Assembly (NCBI GenBank): GCA_963779845.1 | Contig: CAVZZV010000005.1 | Span: forward strand, 682,001 to 746,000 | DNA from: CAVZZV01 sp963779845 | Lineage (GTDB): Bacteria; Bacteroidota; Bacteroidia; Bacteroidales; GCA-2748055 | DNA length: 64,000 bases | Direction: 5' to 3' | Part shown: positions 7,713 through 15,963 of the stretch, piece after piece | Numbering within the stretch: the first letter of the stretch is position 1 | Layout: each line of letters starts with the position of its first letter | Made by a program: the position numbers and the translations under genes | Notes under the pieces: model-generated | The model's database searches: none | What the model was told of the DNA's origin: nothing | What the model saw: the letters and a program-made list of their open reading frames with translations, nothing else

Positions 7713-10700
7713 TTAGAAGTCCAGGTTAAGTGAAAAGTAAAATATCCGGGGCAGAATCGTCCTGTTTTCAATTCCATATGCCCAGTCGAGCCGGATAAAA
7801 TACCCCAATAACCGGGTCCTTAAGCCATATCCATAACCTGCCACAATCGGCTCCCGGTTCGAATTGAGAATTACCCGAATGGGCCCGTTCACAAATTCTT
7901 CCGTGTCCCAGGAGTTTTTTCCACTCCAGGGGCTCAATCCAGACCAGGCGCTGCCGATATCGAAAAATCCTACTACCTGTAAATTGTTCAAAAAAGAAGA
8001 ACTTATGGGCCTGTTGGCGAAGTACCGGATGATGGGCCAGCGTAACTCAGAATTGAATAACGCAAAATTACTTCCGTTGCGGATATTCTGGCTAAATCCT
8101 CTCATATTGGTGGCCAGGGTCTGAAAAGCATAATTCCGCTCGTAATCGATATCCACCGATTGATCGAAAGTCTCCACTTTACTACCAAAGTTGATCCAGT
8201 TGTCAACACTTCCGAGATAATAGATTAAAGGAGTATGCCCAATGGAAGAACTCGCGGCAAAACGGTTAGCCCATATCAGGCTGCGATGAATTTTGGTATA
8301 ATGCCTGAAGTCGGCTCCCAAAACCACAAGATCGGATTTTTTTGCATCAAGCTGCTTGTACCCTTCAGCAAATAGTTTGAACCGTAAACCCTGGTACAGG
8401 TTCACGCCCAGAAACATGGTGTTATCAAATATATATTCCCCCTTTAAACTGATCCAGGGACGGATAACATCCAGTTCATTGAGATTTTGAAGGTCGGTAG
8501 AGAGGAATACACTCCTGTCGTTCCTGAACATTGCGGTACCTTTAAAAGCGGCCACCTGACTAAAAGGATATTTAAGTATGAAGGAAACTTCATGGGAGAA
8601 TGTTTTTATCAGTGAGGTACTGGAGTTGGCTTTAAAAACCTGCCGGTGGAAAATAAACTGTTTGTCCCACCTTTTTTTTAGGTTTTCAAAACTTAGCAAA
8701 TATTCGTTACTGTCAAAGTCGGTCGCAAGGCGCATACCACCGATAATCCGGAAATCTTCGAAAAGATCGCTGGCCCCTATTTTGAACATAAGGTTTAATC
8801 CCGGATTGAAATAGACTGCTCCACCCGTGAAGGTCTGATAAGAAGCATTGAGGAAGCTAAAATCGACCTGACTGACCAGATTGTTAGGATAAAAAGAGGT
8901 TTCATAATCAATATATCTTGGCCGTTCCTCCACTGCAGTGTCCATCACCAGACTCAGGTTTTCATCGCGCAGACCGGCATTATAAAGATTTAGCTTTTCA
9001 ATTTCGAAGATATAATTATCAATGTCTATATCCTTATGCTCCAGGATTATGGTATCCGGATCTTCTACAATTTTATAGTCCTCCACCGTTTTGAGGGAAA
9101 TCTCTTTAAGTGGACGGTTGTTGACTTCATCAGCCTGCTGAAGCAGTCCTGAAAATTTTTTCCTAAAAGGTGTTACCTCAACTTCATCAGTAAGATTCTC
9201 TTCTGTATGCAGCTCTCCCTGATAAATCTGATACCTTCCATTGTTAAAAATGATTTCTGAATATTTATTGATTTCAGGGGCAAGATGATGTTCGATAATA
9301 TTCCTGCGATAATTTGTAATTGGATAGGCTCTTGAAAAATACCGATAATGGGTCACAGTATCAATGAAGGCAATTGTGCTGTCGTATTTGGCAAAATAAC
9401 GATTAACTATCCCTGATTGGTTGCTTAAATACACAAAACGGTTGTTGCCAGTGCGGAATGGCTCTTCATTATTGGAATAATTCCGGTTGGTCAGCCTTCG
9501 CAATTCTCCCCCGGGGTTTTTATAATCGTAAGAAAAAACCGAATAATATTCCACCAGGTCTGAAGGTTTATCCCCGATCCGGAGCGAATCGGCCTTCCGG
9601 TTTGAAGTAAAAATGATTTCATTGGTTCCATTTGCAAAAACCGGTTTGCGGTCATCCGCAATATCGTTAGTTATCCGTTCATTCGTTCCGGAAGCAATAC
9701 TGTGGATATAAATGTCAGTCTGACCGCGGTAAATTCCGGAAATTAAAAACTTCAGGCCATCGGGGGAGTAGGAAATGTCCAGAATTTTTTCATAATACAA
9801 AAATTTTCGGGTACTGTATTCGTCCAGGTCAATATCATAATAAGTCAGGATAATACCCCCCTCCTCCTCCATCACATAAGCCAGGATACGCCCGGAGGGG
9901 TGCCATGCCAAAACCGGATAGGAATAATCGGTAATCTGGTCCAGCTTATGGCCTTCGTGCATCAATTTTTTCGTCTTTCCTGTATGTGTGTCGTAGAGAT
10001 ATATTTTGATTTTTCCCAGTTCGTTGCTTGCATATGCGATGTAATTCCCATTGGGGCTGATCTTTGCCTGCATATATACTCTCTTTTTGTCCGGCTTTTT
10101 CAGTACTTTTCCCTCTGAAGGCAGGCTGCCATAACTTTCCGCATCAGCGTATAAATTAATATAATAGCCGAGCCATTCATCCGAAAGATCCTTGATTCCC
10201 ATTCCCAGCGTATACAAGAAACCGGTATTGATGTTCTTGTTAATCCGGGTCATATAGATAATATTTGGAATAACCGATACTCCATAGGTTTCAGCAATAA
10301 ACCGCCAGAAGGAATGTCCGGCGATAAGGGCATCTTCCCCCTGCAAACGATTAAATTTTTCATACCTTTCGTTTACGATCCCATCCTTTACCCGGTTTTC
10401 CAATCTAAAATCCCAGGGATTGGCAATGTAGGAAACCAATCCTTCAATATACCATTCGGGAAGGTTAAGAAGGGTGCTGCTGGTAAAATTGTCCTTAAAA
10501 TCATTCCCGTAAAGCATTTCAAAAACCAGGGCTTTTGCTATTCTTTTTGAAATTTGTTTTTCGAGATCCTTGCGGTCACCTTCAAAATAGAGAAAAATTT
10601 TGTTCTGAATAATCTCTGTTACGCCCCCGATATTTGCCTCCTCCTCCTGATCGGAAGAGTTTTGGCTCAGTTCGCCGATGTTACTTTGCCGAAAATCCGA

Positions 10701-11000
10701 AAGTTTATTATACACCAGGAAAATAAGCCTTCGGTCAAAATTGTAGTCGAAGAACCTCTCTATTCTTTTAATTTCATCTTCAACATAATCAGCTACATAA
10801 AGTGAAAGCTCGGTGCCCTCATCATAAGAATAGACATCAAAACGGTTGAACCGGTAATATTTCCAGTAAAATGAGTTGTACTGTAGCCTGTTCTTCCCAA
10901 ATTTCATCTGGTGACCATTATAGAACTGGGACTTTGCCTCTCCTGACAAAAACAGGAAAGCTATCAGGACAGGAATGATATGTCTTAAAATCTTCAACAA
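7713..11000 (-). CDS. Large envelope protein: peptidase-like N-terminus, PD40/TolB-like propeller and C-terminal beta-barrel-like region
   Basis: This 1095-residue protein starts with a signal peptide (hydrophobic to about residue 24, cleavage near AKSQ). Residues about 40-290 form a region resembling the peptidase-MA-like part of Bacteroidota TolB-type proteins, without a clear HExxH. Residues about 300-560 hold WD40-like/PD40 repeats (for example ISPNGNYIAYASN, YSPDGLKFLISG, FTSNRKAD). The last 350 or so residues look like an outer-membrane barrel of the Omp85/surface-antigen sort and end in an aromatic residue. The start is TTG; an in-frame stop upstream leaves no ATG option before the signal peptide. 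The function is unknown. Confidence 0.75.
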   Translation of the reverse strand: MLKILRHIIPVLIAFLFLSGEAKSQFYNGHQMKFGKNRLQYNSFYWKYYRFNRFDVYSYDEGTELSLYVADYVEDEIKRIERFFDYNFDRRLIFLVYNKLSDFRQSNIGELSQNSSDQEEEANIGGVTEIIQNKIFLYFEGDRKDLEKQISKRIAKALVFEMLYGNDFKDNFTSSTLLNLPEWYIEGLVSYIANPWDFRLENRVKDGIVNERYEKFNRLQGEDALIAGHSFWRFIAETYGVSVIPNIIYMTRINKNINTGFLYTLGMGIKDLSDEWLGYYINLYADAESYGSLPSEGKVLKKPDKKRVYMQAKISPNGNYIAYASNELGKIKIYLYDTHTGKTKKLMHEGHKLDQITDYSYPVLAWHPSGRILAYVMEEEGGIILTYYDIDLDEYSTRKFLYYEKILDISYSPDGLKFLISGIYRGQTDIYIHSIASGTNERITNDIADDRKPVFANGTNEIIFTSNRKADSLRIGDKPSDLVEYYSVFSYDYKNPGGELRRLTNRNYSNNEEPFRTGNNRFVYLSNQSGIVNRYFAKYDSTIAFIDTVTHYRYFSRAYPITNYRRNIIEHHLAPEINKYSEIIFNNGRYQIYQGELHTEENLTDEVEVTPFRKKFSGLLQQADEVNNRPLKEISLKTVEDYKIVEDPDTIILEHKDIDIDNYIFEIEKLNLYNAGLRDENLSLVMDTAVEERPRYIDYETSFYPNNLVSQVDFSFLNASYQTFTGGAVYFNPGLNLMFKIGASDLFEDFRIIGGMRLATDFDSNEYLLSFENLKKRWDKQFIFHRQVFKANSSTSLIKTFSHEVSFILKYPFSQVAAFKGTAMFRNDRSVFLSTDLQNLNELDVIRPWISLKGEYIFDNTMFLGVNLYQGLRFKLFAEGYKQLDAKKSDLVVLGADFRHYTKIHRSLIWANRFAASSSIGHTPLIYYLGSVDNWINFGSKVETFDQSVDIDYERNYAFQTLATNMRGFSQNIRNGSNFALFNSELRWPIIRYFANRPISSSFLNNLQVVGFFDIGSAWSGLSPWSGKNSWDTEEFVNGPIRVILNSNREPIVAGYGYGLRTRLLGYFIRLDWAYGIENRTILPRIFYFSLNLDF

Positions 11001-11152
11001 GCCGCTTACTTTTTGAGCTTATAAAATTAGCAGAAATTATCAATTTTAAGTTTTGGAATCCTTTATCCGCTTATTATTATTGGCCTGAAAATTGATAAAC
11101 ACAAATATGCAACTTTTAACTCAATATCCGTATAAAGGTAAAATGCTTTTAA

Positions 11153-11160
11153 TAACTTTG
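11153..11160 (+). promoter_or_regulatory. -7 box (TAACTTTG) for the DUF1573 gene
   Basis: TAACTTTG matches TAnnTTTG. It gives a leader of about 55 nt to the ATG at 11221 or about 140 nt to the ATG at 11305. No strong -33 box is seen. Confidence 0.45.
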
Positions 11161-11304
11161 TATATTATATCCTATTTATTTCTTTTACACGTTTGTTAAA
11201 TAATTAAAAAGATTCTCGTTATGAACCGAGTGAACGATTACAAAAACGCCAGAGGGTATATGATCTGCCCCGCAAAAACATTGGAATTCGAATTTGCACA
11301 ATTC

Positions 11305-12390
11305 ATGCAAATTTTGATCTTTATATCCCTGTTATTAATGTTATCTGTTTCTCCTCTCTTTTCCCAACAAAAGAGTCCGACGATTGTCTTTGATGAAATG
11401 GTCCATGATTTTGGGGATATTTCCGAGACAAACGGAAGTGTATCCTATAAGTTTGATTTCACTAACACGGGAAGTCAACCGCTAATTATACAGAATGTAG
11501 TGGCAAGTTGTGGCTGCACCACTCCTTCCTGGACAAAACAGCCTGTAATGCCCGGTGAAAAAGGATTTGTCTCCGCAGCCTACGATCCTGCTAACCGACC
11601 CGGAAATTTCGATAAATACATCACGGTACAATCCAACGCTTCCGAACCCAGTATCCGCCTTCGCATCGTCGGGAAGGTTAATGCCAAGCCATTGAGCATT
11701 GAGGATGAGTACAGATTTGAAATGGGACCGGTTCGGTTCAAGACCAATCATCTGAGTTTTGGCACCATTTACAAGGGCAAGCAGGAGACCCGGGTGTTCG
11801 AATTAATTAATACCGCAGCCAACCCGGTCAACCTGGAAATTAAAAATGTGCCTGACTACCTCCAGGTCAAGTTAAGCAACAGTGTTCTGAAGCCAAACGA
11901 AACCGGTACCATAACCGTTACTTATTTCACTGATAAACAACCAGGCTGGGATTTTATTGTCAATCAAATGGATCTATATATTGATGGGCAAACCGATCGG
12001 ATGAACAAGTTGATCGTAAGTGCTAATTTACAGGAAGATTTCTCCGGAATGAGTGAGACAGAACTTTCTGAGGCTGCTAATCTCGAGCTGACAGACAAAA
12101 ATTTTGATTTCGGTAAAATCAAACAAGGGGAAAAGGTAAATCATACCTTTGTTTTTAAGAATACCGGCAAATCAGAATTGGTGATCCGGAAAGTATCCGC
12201 CAGTTGTGGTTGTACTGCAGTTATGGCATCCGATAAAATTATCCCTCCCGGGAAAGAGGGCAAAATCTCGATAACCTTCAATTCCACCGGGAAAACGGGA
12301 AACCAGAACAAAACAATCACCCTGATTACGAATGACCCGCATCATCAGCGTGAAATTCTATGGGTGAAGGGTGAGGTCCTGACCAATTAA
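11305..12390 (+). CDS. Secreted protein with DUF1573 repeats
   Basis: Two clear DUF1573 units are present. Each has a DFG(D/K)I opening, a FxFxNTG strand and an ASCGCT motif (first unit about residues 25-125, last unit about 260-360). An Ig-like ASH/MSP-type segment (about 140-235) lies between them. The domain forms Ig-like folds common in Bacteroidota envelope proteins of unknown role. The ATG at 11305 is preferred because it places a signal peptide (MQILIFISLLL...SPLFSQQ) at the N-terminus. An in-frame ATG at 11221 would add 28 residues in front of the signal peptide and cannot be fully excluded. Confidence 0.8.
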   Translation: MQILIFISLLLMLSVSPLFSQQKSPTIVFDEMVHDFGDISETNGSVSYKFDFTNTGSQPLIIQNVVASCGCTTPSWTKQPVMPGEKGFVSAAYDPANRPGNFDKYITVQSNASEPSIRLRIVGKVNAKPLSIEDEYRFEMGPVRFKTNHLSFGTIYKGKQETRVFELINTAANPVNLEIKNVPDYLQVKLSNSVLKPNETGTITVTYFTDKQPGWDFIVNQMDLYIDGQTDRMNKLIVSANLQEDFSGMSETELSEAANLELTDKNFDFGKIKQGEKVNHTFVFKNTGKSELVIRKVSASCGCTAVMASDKIIPPGKEGKISITFNSTGKTGNQNKTITLITNDPHHQREILWVKGEVLTN

Positions 12391-12427
12391 TCCCATTCCT
12401 GCCTGTCTGCTTTTTTCTTTCCACCAT

Positions 12428-12457
12428 TTTGGTTATTAGAAAAAAAACATATCTTTG
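12428..12457 (+). promoter_or_regulatory. -33/-7 promoter (TTTG, 18 nt, TATCTTTG) of the thioredoxin-like gene
   Basis: TTTG at 12428-12431 and TATCTTTG at 12450-12457 with an 18-nt spacer fit the Bacteroidota promoter very well. Because an upstream in-frame ATG at 12429 overlaps the promoter, translation must begin at the ATG at 12492. Confidence 0.7.
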
Positions 12458-12491
12458 CATAAACTTATATACATATCTATATTTATATATT

Positions 12492-12833
12492 ATGCTGCTA
12501 AATACACGATTAGAACATCTTGCCTCGGAAGATGAGTTTAAAAATGCATTAAATGAGAACGAAAACCTGATGATTTGCTGTGGCCGGATGGGTCCAATGT
12601 GTATACCCGTATATAAGGCCATGGAGGATTTAAAAGATCAGTATGGGCATGTGGCCTTCAGGGATATGGCCTTCGATACACCCGATGCCCGCGTAATAAG
12701 GGAATTACCGGAGTGTAAAGGATTTATGGGATTGCCCTTCACCGTGTACTTCAAAAAGGGGAAGGTTGTTGCCGCAACCACCAGCATACAGACTAAAGAG
12801 AAGGTGAAAGAGATCCTCGACCGGGAATTCTAA
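12492..12833 (+). CDS. Thioredoxin-fold protein with atypical active-site region
   Basis: This 113-residue protein has a thioredoxin-like plan: an N-terminal helix, a beta strand LMICC, a redox-loop segment CCGRMGPMC (Cys29, Cys30, Cys37), then a central helix, and a later strand with the cis-proline-like GLPFTVYF and KKGKVV. The normal WCGPC is replaced; a GPM tripeptide stands where GPC would be and a cysteine follows it. It may be redox active with non-standard cysteine spacing or may have lost that activity. It sits between the DUF1573 gene and meaB, with its own promoter. Confidence 0.75.
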   Translation: MLLNTRLEHLASEDEFKNALNENENLMICCGRMGPMCIPVYKAMEDLKDQYGHVAFRDMAFDTPDARVIRELPECKGFMGLPFTVYFKKGKVVAATTSIQTKEKVKEILDREF

Positions 12834-12843
12834 ACCCGTGCTT

Positions 12844-12875
12844 TTTGAATTTAGCCGTCCATTGTTGTATTTTTG
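12844..12875 (+). promoter_or_regulatory. -33/-7 promoter (TTTG, 20 nt, TATTTTTG) of meaB
   Basis: TTTG at 12844-12847 and TATTTTTG at 12868-12875 lie between the thioredoxin-like stop and the meaB ATG at 12896. The promoter rules out the earlier in-frame TTG at 12845 as a start codon. Confidence 0.65.
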
Positions 12876-12895
12876 CACGTACAACCAATGAACAG

Positions 12896-13984
12896 ATGGC
12901 TGAAGAAAGCAAAAAAAAGAGTGCCTTAAGCGTTTCTCCCGGAATAAACCAGCCCGGGATGATCAACGAAAAAGCGGATAAAATCCTGAGGGAAAAAAGA
13001 AAAAAAATTCTTTCCGCTGATGAATACTTTGAAAAGATCCTTCAGGGAAATAAGGCAGTCCTGAGTCAGGCCATAACCCTTATTGAGAGTTCCCTTCCTG
13101 CGCACCTGGAGACAGCCAGATCCCTCATTGCCCGATGTATGCCCTTTGCCGGGAAATCTGTCCGTATTGGCGTAACGGGGGTACCGGGAGTGGGAAAAAG
13201 CACCTTTATCGAGACTTTTGGAAAGCTGTTAACTTCTCTTGGCAGGATTCCAGCCGTACTTGCCATTGATCCGTCGAGTGAACGTTCCCGGGGAAGTATC
13301 CTTGGCGACAAAACCCGCATGGAATTGCTGTCCACAGATCCCCAGGCATTTATACGGCCTTCTCCTTCCGGTGGGTCTTTGGGAGGAGTGGCCCGCAAAA
13401 CCCGCGAAACCATTATTCTTTGCGAAGCAGCAGGATTCGACACGATCATTGTGGAAACCGTAGGGGTTGGTCAATCTGAAACCGCTGTTCATTCGATGGT
13501 AGATTTTTTCCTGTTGCTTATGCTTCCCGGAGCGGGCGATGAACTTCAGGGAATCAAGCGCGGTATAATGGAAATGGCCGATGCTATCGCGATCAATAAA
13601 GCCGATGGGTCCAATATAGATAAAGCCGGATTGGCGAGAACTCAATATGAAGGGGCACTTCACCTCTTCCCACCTCCGGCCTCCGGCTGGTTACCCAGGG
13701 TTCAAACCTGTAGCTCCTTCTATAATGAGGGAATTGAGGGGATCTGGAAAATGATCCTTGAATATGAATCGTTCACAAAAAAAAGCGGCTTTTTTTTCCA
13801 CAGACGTAACGAACAGGCCAGATACTGGATGTACGAAACCATCAACACCCGGTTAAGGGATATTTTTTATGAAGACGAAGGGGTCAAAAATACATTAGGG
13901 CAGTTAGAGGCAGAGGTTTTAAACCATAAAAAAAGTTCGTTTGAGGCGGCATCAGAATTGCTACAACTCTATTTTAAACGATAA
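12896..13984 (+). CDS. meaB: Methylmalonyl-CoA mutase-associated G-protein chaperone MeaB/ArgK
   Basis: This is a 362-residue P-loop GTPase with Walker A GVTGVPGVGKST (92-103), the family signature AIDPSSERSRGSILGDKTRM, VETVGVGQSE (switch/Walker B) and the NKADG base-specificity motif. MeaB loads and protects the adenosylcobalamin cofactor of methylmalonyl-CoA mutase. The mutase genes are not in this window, but two acyl-CoA carboxylase loci are, fitting a succinate-propionate route. The ATG at 12896 is chosen because a promoter overlaps the earlier TTG. Confidence 0.93.
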   Translation: MAEESKKKSALSVSPGINQPGMINEKADKILREKRKKILSADEYFEKILQGNKAVLSQAITLIESSLPAHLETARSLIARCMPFAGKSVRIGVTGVPGVGKSTFIETFGKLLTSLGRIPAVLAIDPSSERSRGSILGDKTRMELLSTDPQAFIRPSPSGGSLGGVARKTRETIILCEAAGFDTIIVETVGVGQSETAVHSMVDFFLLLMLPGAGDELQGIKRGIMEMADAIAINKADGSNIDKAGLARTQYEGALHLFPPPASGWLPRVQTCSSFYNEGIEGIWKMILEYESFTKKSGFFFHRRNEQARYWMYETINTRLRDIFYEDEGVKNTLGQLEAEVLNHKKSSFEAASELLQLYFKR

Positions 13985-14070
13985 GCTATTCCCAATAATG
14001 GTTTCTGCTGACCGGCCTATTCGGGTTTATCGCGGTCAATATCTTCCCTAACAAATTTTTTGATTGAAGA

Positions 14071-15072
14071 TCAGGGATTATATTTCGACTCGGCCAGTAA
14101 CTCCTGATAATTATTATTGTTCATAATATCCCTAAGGTTCAAATCCGGGTTGTTTTCAGCGTATTTTCTTATGATTTGCCAACCGGTCCAAACAGCCGCT
14201 CTACCAGGGGATTCACCGCTAAAAAAATAGGTGAAGGGGGCCATTCCCGTTAACTTCCGTATATCCATGGCATCCTGGGAAAACAGCAGCTTCATCTCTA
14301 CCAGCCTGATCCATATCTGCTCTTCATTGTTGGTACACCATTTCAACTGTTCTTTCGTGAAGCCGATCAAAAGGCTGTCAGGCTGGTCCGGAAGCAATTT
14401 TGAAAGGAGGTACATTTTCTTTCCTTCATGAATGATATGGGAAAGGACATTATCGACGGAATCATTGAATAAAAATCGGGTATTCTCCCAGGTCATAAGT
14501 GCATCGGAGGGGATTTTCTCTGGTACCATATTCACTCTTCGATAAAGGGGTATCCCCATTTTTTCATAGTATGCTGATCCTTCCCCAAGGTACATATCCA
14601 AACCAATCCCAATATAATTGCTCACCGTGAAACATGGGTTATTAAACCGGCTTACGAAACTCACAAGCTGGGGAATGCTATCCTCAGGGAAATAATGACT
14701 ATATCTCTTAAAAGCTCTTGTGAATTCGATGTTGATCCATTCCAGATCCCCAAAAACAGAATCAGTCACAGCAAAAACCTCTCTGTTCAACCTGTCGGTA
14801 AGAAAGGCCGATAAATTTTCCGAATAGGCCTTTTCTCCGGGATAGCCCACATTAATAATGTAATAGCTGAACACATCAAGAAAATCTCCATATTGGGCAT
14901 ACAACTCTTCTACCCCTTCAGGGAGGGTGTCTAAATCCATAGAAAATAACCGTTTATCAAAACGATCAATTTGAATTTCCAGATCTATCTTACTTAAATC
15001 AATCTTATCCCGACGGGTATTGCATGAGAGAATCAGGGGTAAGAAGATCAAAAATATGAAGTACTTCCTCAT
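14071..15072 (-). CDS. gldB: Gliding motility lipoprotein GldB
   Basis: This 333-residue protein has a lipoprotein signal with lipobox LILSC (Cys17) and the GldB layout, including the segment SNYIGIGLDMYLGEGSAYY and a C-terminal TYFFSGESPGRAAVWTGWQI region. GldB is an essential lipoprotein of gliding Bacteroidota associated with the T9SS/gliding machinery. In Flavobacterium, gldB is near gldC and nadE; here a PorT-like gene and nadE lie divergently next to it, while no gldC is seen. A -7 box sits only 8 nt before the ATG. Confidence 0.88.
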   Translation of the reverse strand: MRKYFIFLIFLPLILSCNTRRDKIDLSKIDLEIQIDRFDKRLFSMDLDTLPEGVEELYAQYGDFLDVFSYYIINVGYPGEKAYSENLSAFLTDRLNREVFAVTDSVFGDLEWINIEFTRAFKRYSHYFPEDSIPQLVSFVSRFNNPCFTVSNYIGIGLDMYLGEGSAYYEKMGIPLYRRVNMVPEKIPSDALMTWENTRFLFNDSVDNVLSHIIHEGKKMYLLSKLLPDQPDSLLIGFTKEQLKWCTNNEEQIWIRLVEMKLLFSQDAMDIRKLTGMAPFTYFFSGESPGRAAVWTGWQIIRKYAENNPDLNLRDIMNNNNYQELLAESKYNP

Positions 15073-15079
15073 AGATCAG

Positions 15080-15087
15080 CAAATTTA
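15080..15087 (-). promoter_or_regulatory. gldB -7 box (TAAATTTG)
   Basis: On the reverse strand TAAATTTG fits TAnnTTTG and ends 8 nt before the gldB ATG, so the mRNA would be nearly leaderless. It lies back to back with the + strand box at 15114. Confidence 0.45.
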
Positions 15088-15113
15088 AGTGTATTCACAA
15101 TAAAAAAAATATC

Positions 15114-15121
15114 TACATTTG
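15114..15121 (+). promoter_or_regulatory. -7 box (TACATTTG) for the PorT-like gene
   Basis: TACATTTG matches TAnnTTTG, about 70 nt before the ATG at 15191. Together with the reverse-strand box at 15080 it forms a divergent promoter region for gldB and the barrel gene. Confidence 0.45.
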
Positions 15122-15190
15122 TAATCATAATACTGCAAAATTAAGAAACCTGGCTTTCAGATTGCAATAAATCAACCTGAAATACTAACA

Positions 15191-15862
15191 ATGAGCATTT
15201 CCATGAAAATATTGAAAATAATTTCCGCAATAATTATACTTTTCCTTTTTTCTCCTCGATGTTTTTCGCAAAATGTCCGCTTCAGCTTTCTATTAGACCC
15301 AAACATTAACTGGTTGTCCCAAAATGACAATAAGACCAGTAGCGACGGCTCCGTATTAGGGATCAATGTACGGATCAATACCGATTTTTTCTTCTCCGAG
15401 CGCTACGCATTCAGTACCGGAATGGTATTTCAAACGGCAGGGGGCAAACTCCAATACCCTGAGGAAATAATCCTCAGGACCATCGATGAAAGAATCCTTA
15501 TCCCTCCTGGAAATACTGTAAAATATAACCTGAGATACCTGGGAATACCCGTGGGACTTAAATTTAAAACCATCGAGATAGGCTATATGACTTACTGGCT
15601 GAACCTAGGGGTGAGCCCTTTGGCTCGAATCGGATCAACTGGTACTGATTCGGGGCTGCTGGAGAAAGAAAGTATGAACAAGGAAATCAAATTGTTTAAT
15701 ATAGACTATTTCCTAAAGGGAGGAGTTGAGTACAGCCTCGGTGGGGAGACGGCGATTATAGGCGGACTTGGCTTCAATTCAGGTATTTTTGACGTTACTA
15801 AAAGATCTTCGGATAAAGTTTATACCAGATCAGTTTCCCTCGAGATTGGAATACTTTTTTAA
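15191..15862 (+). CDS. PorT-like outer-membrane beta-barrel protein
   Basis: This 223-residue protein has an N-terminal signal peptide (KILKIISAIIILFLFSPRCFSQ) and then alternating beta strands such as RYAFSTGMVFQTAGG and KYNLRYLGIPVGLKFKT, ending SVSLEIGILF with a terminal aromatic residue as in outer-membrane barrels. This is the pattern of the PorT/OMP_b-brl_2 family. PorT itself is required for T9SS function, and the neighbourhood (gldB, nadE) fits, but barrel paralogues are many, so PorT is not claimed. The second Met at 15203 is also a possible start. Confidence 0.7.
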   Translation: MSISMKILKIISAIIILFLFSPRCFSQNVRFSFLLDPNINWLSQNDNKTSSDGSVLGINVRINTDFFFSERYAFSTGMVFQTAGGKLQYPEEIILRTIDERILIPPGNTVKYNLRYLGIPVGLKFKTIEIGYMTYWLNLGVSPLARIGSTGTDSGLLEKESMNKEIKLFNIDYFLKGGVEYSLGGETAIIGGLGFNSGIFDVTKRSSDKVYTRSVSLEIGILF

Positions 15863-15963
15863 ACTATTGAAAATGAAACCACCTGTTTTGTAAATACCAA
15901 TACAATCATAACTAATCCCGTTCATATGGTTTCCAACGCCCCTTTTAAATCAATTTTATTATA

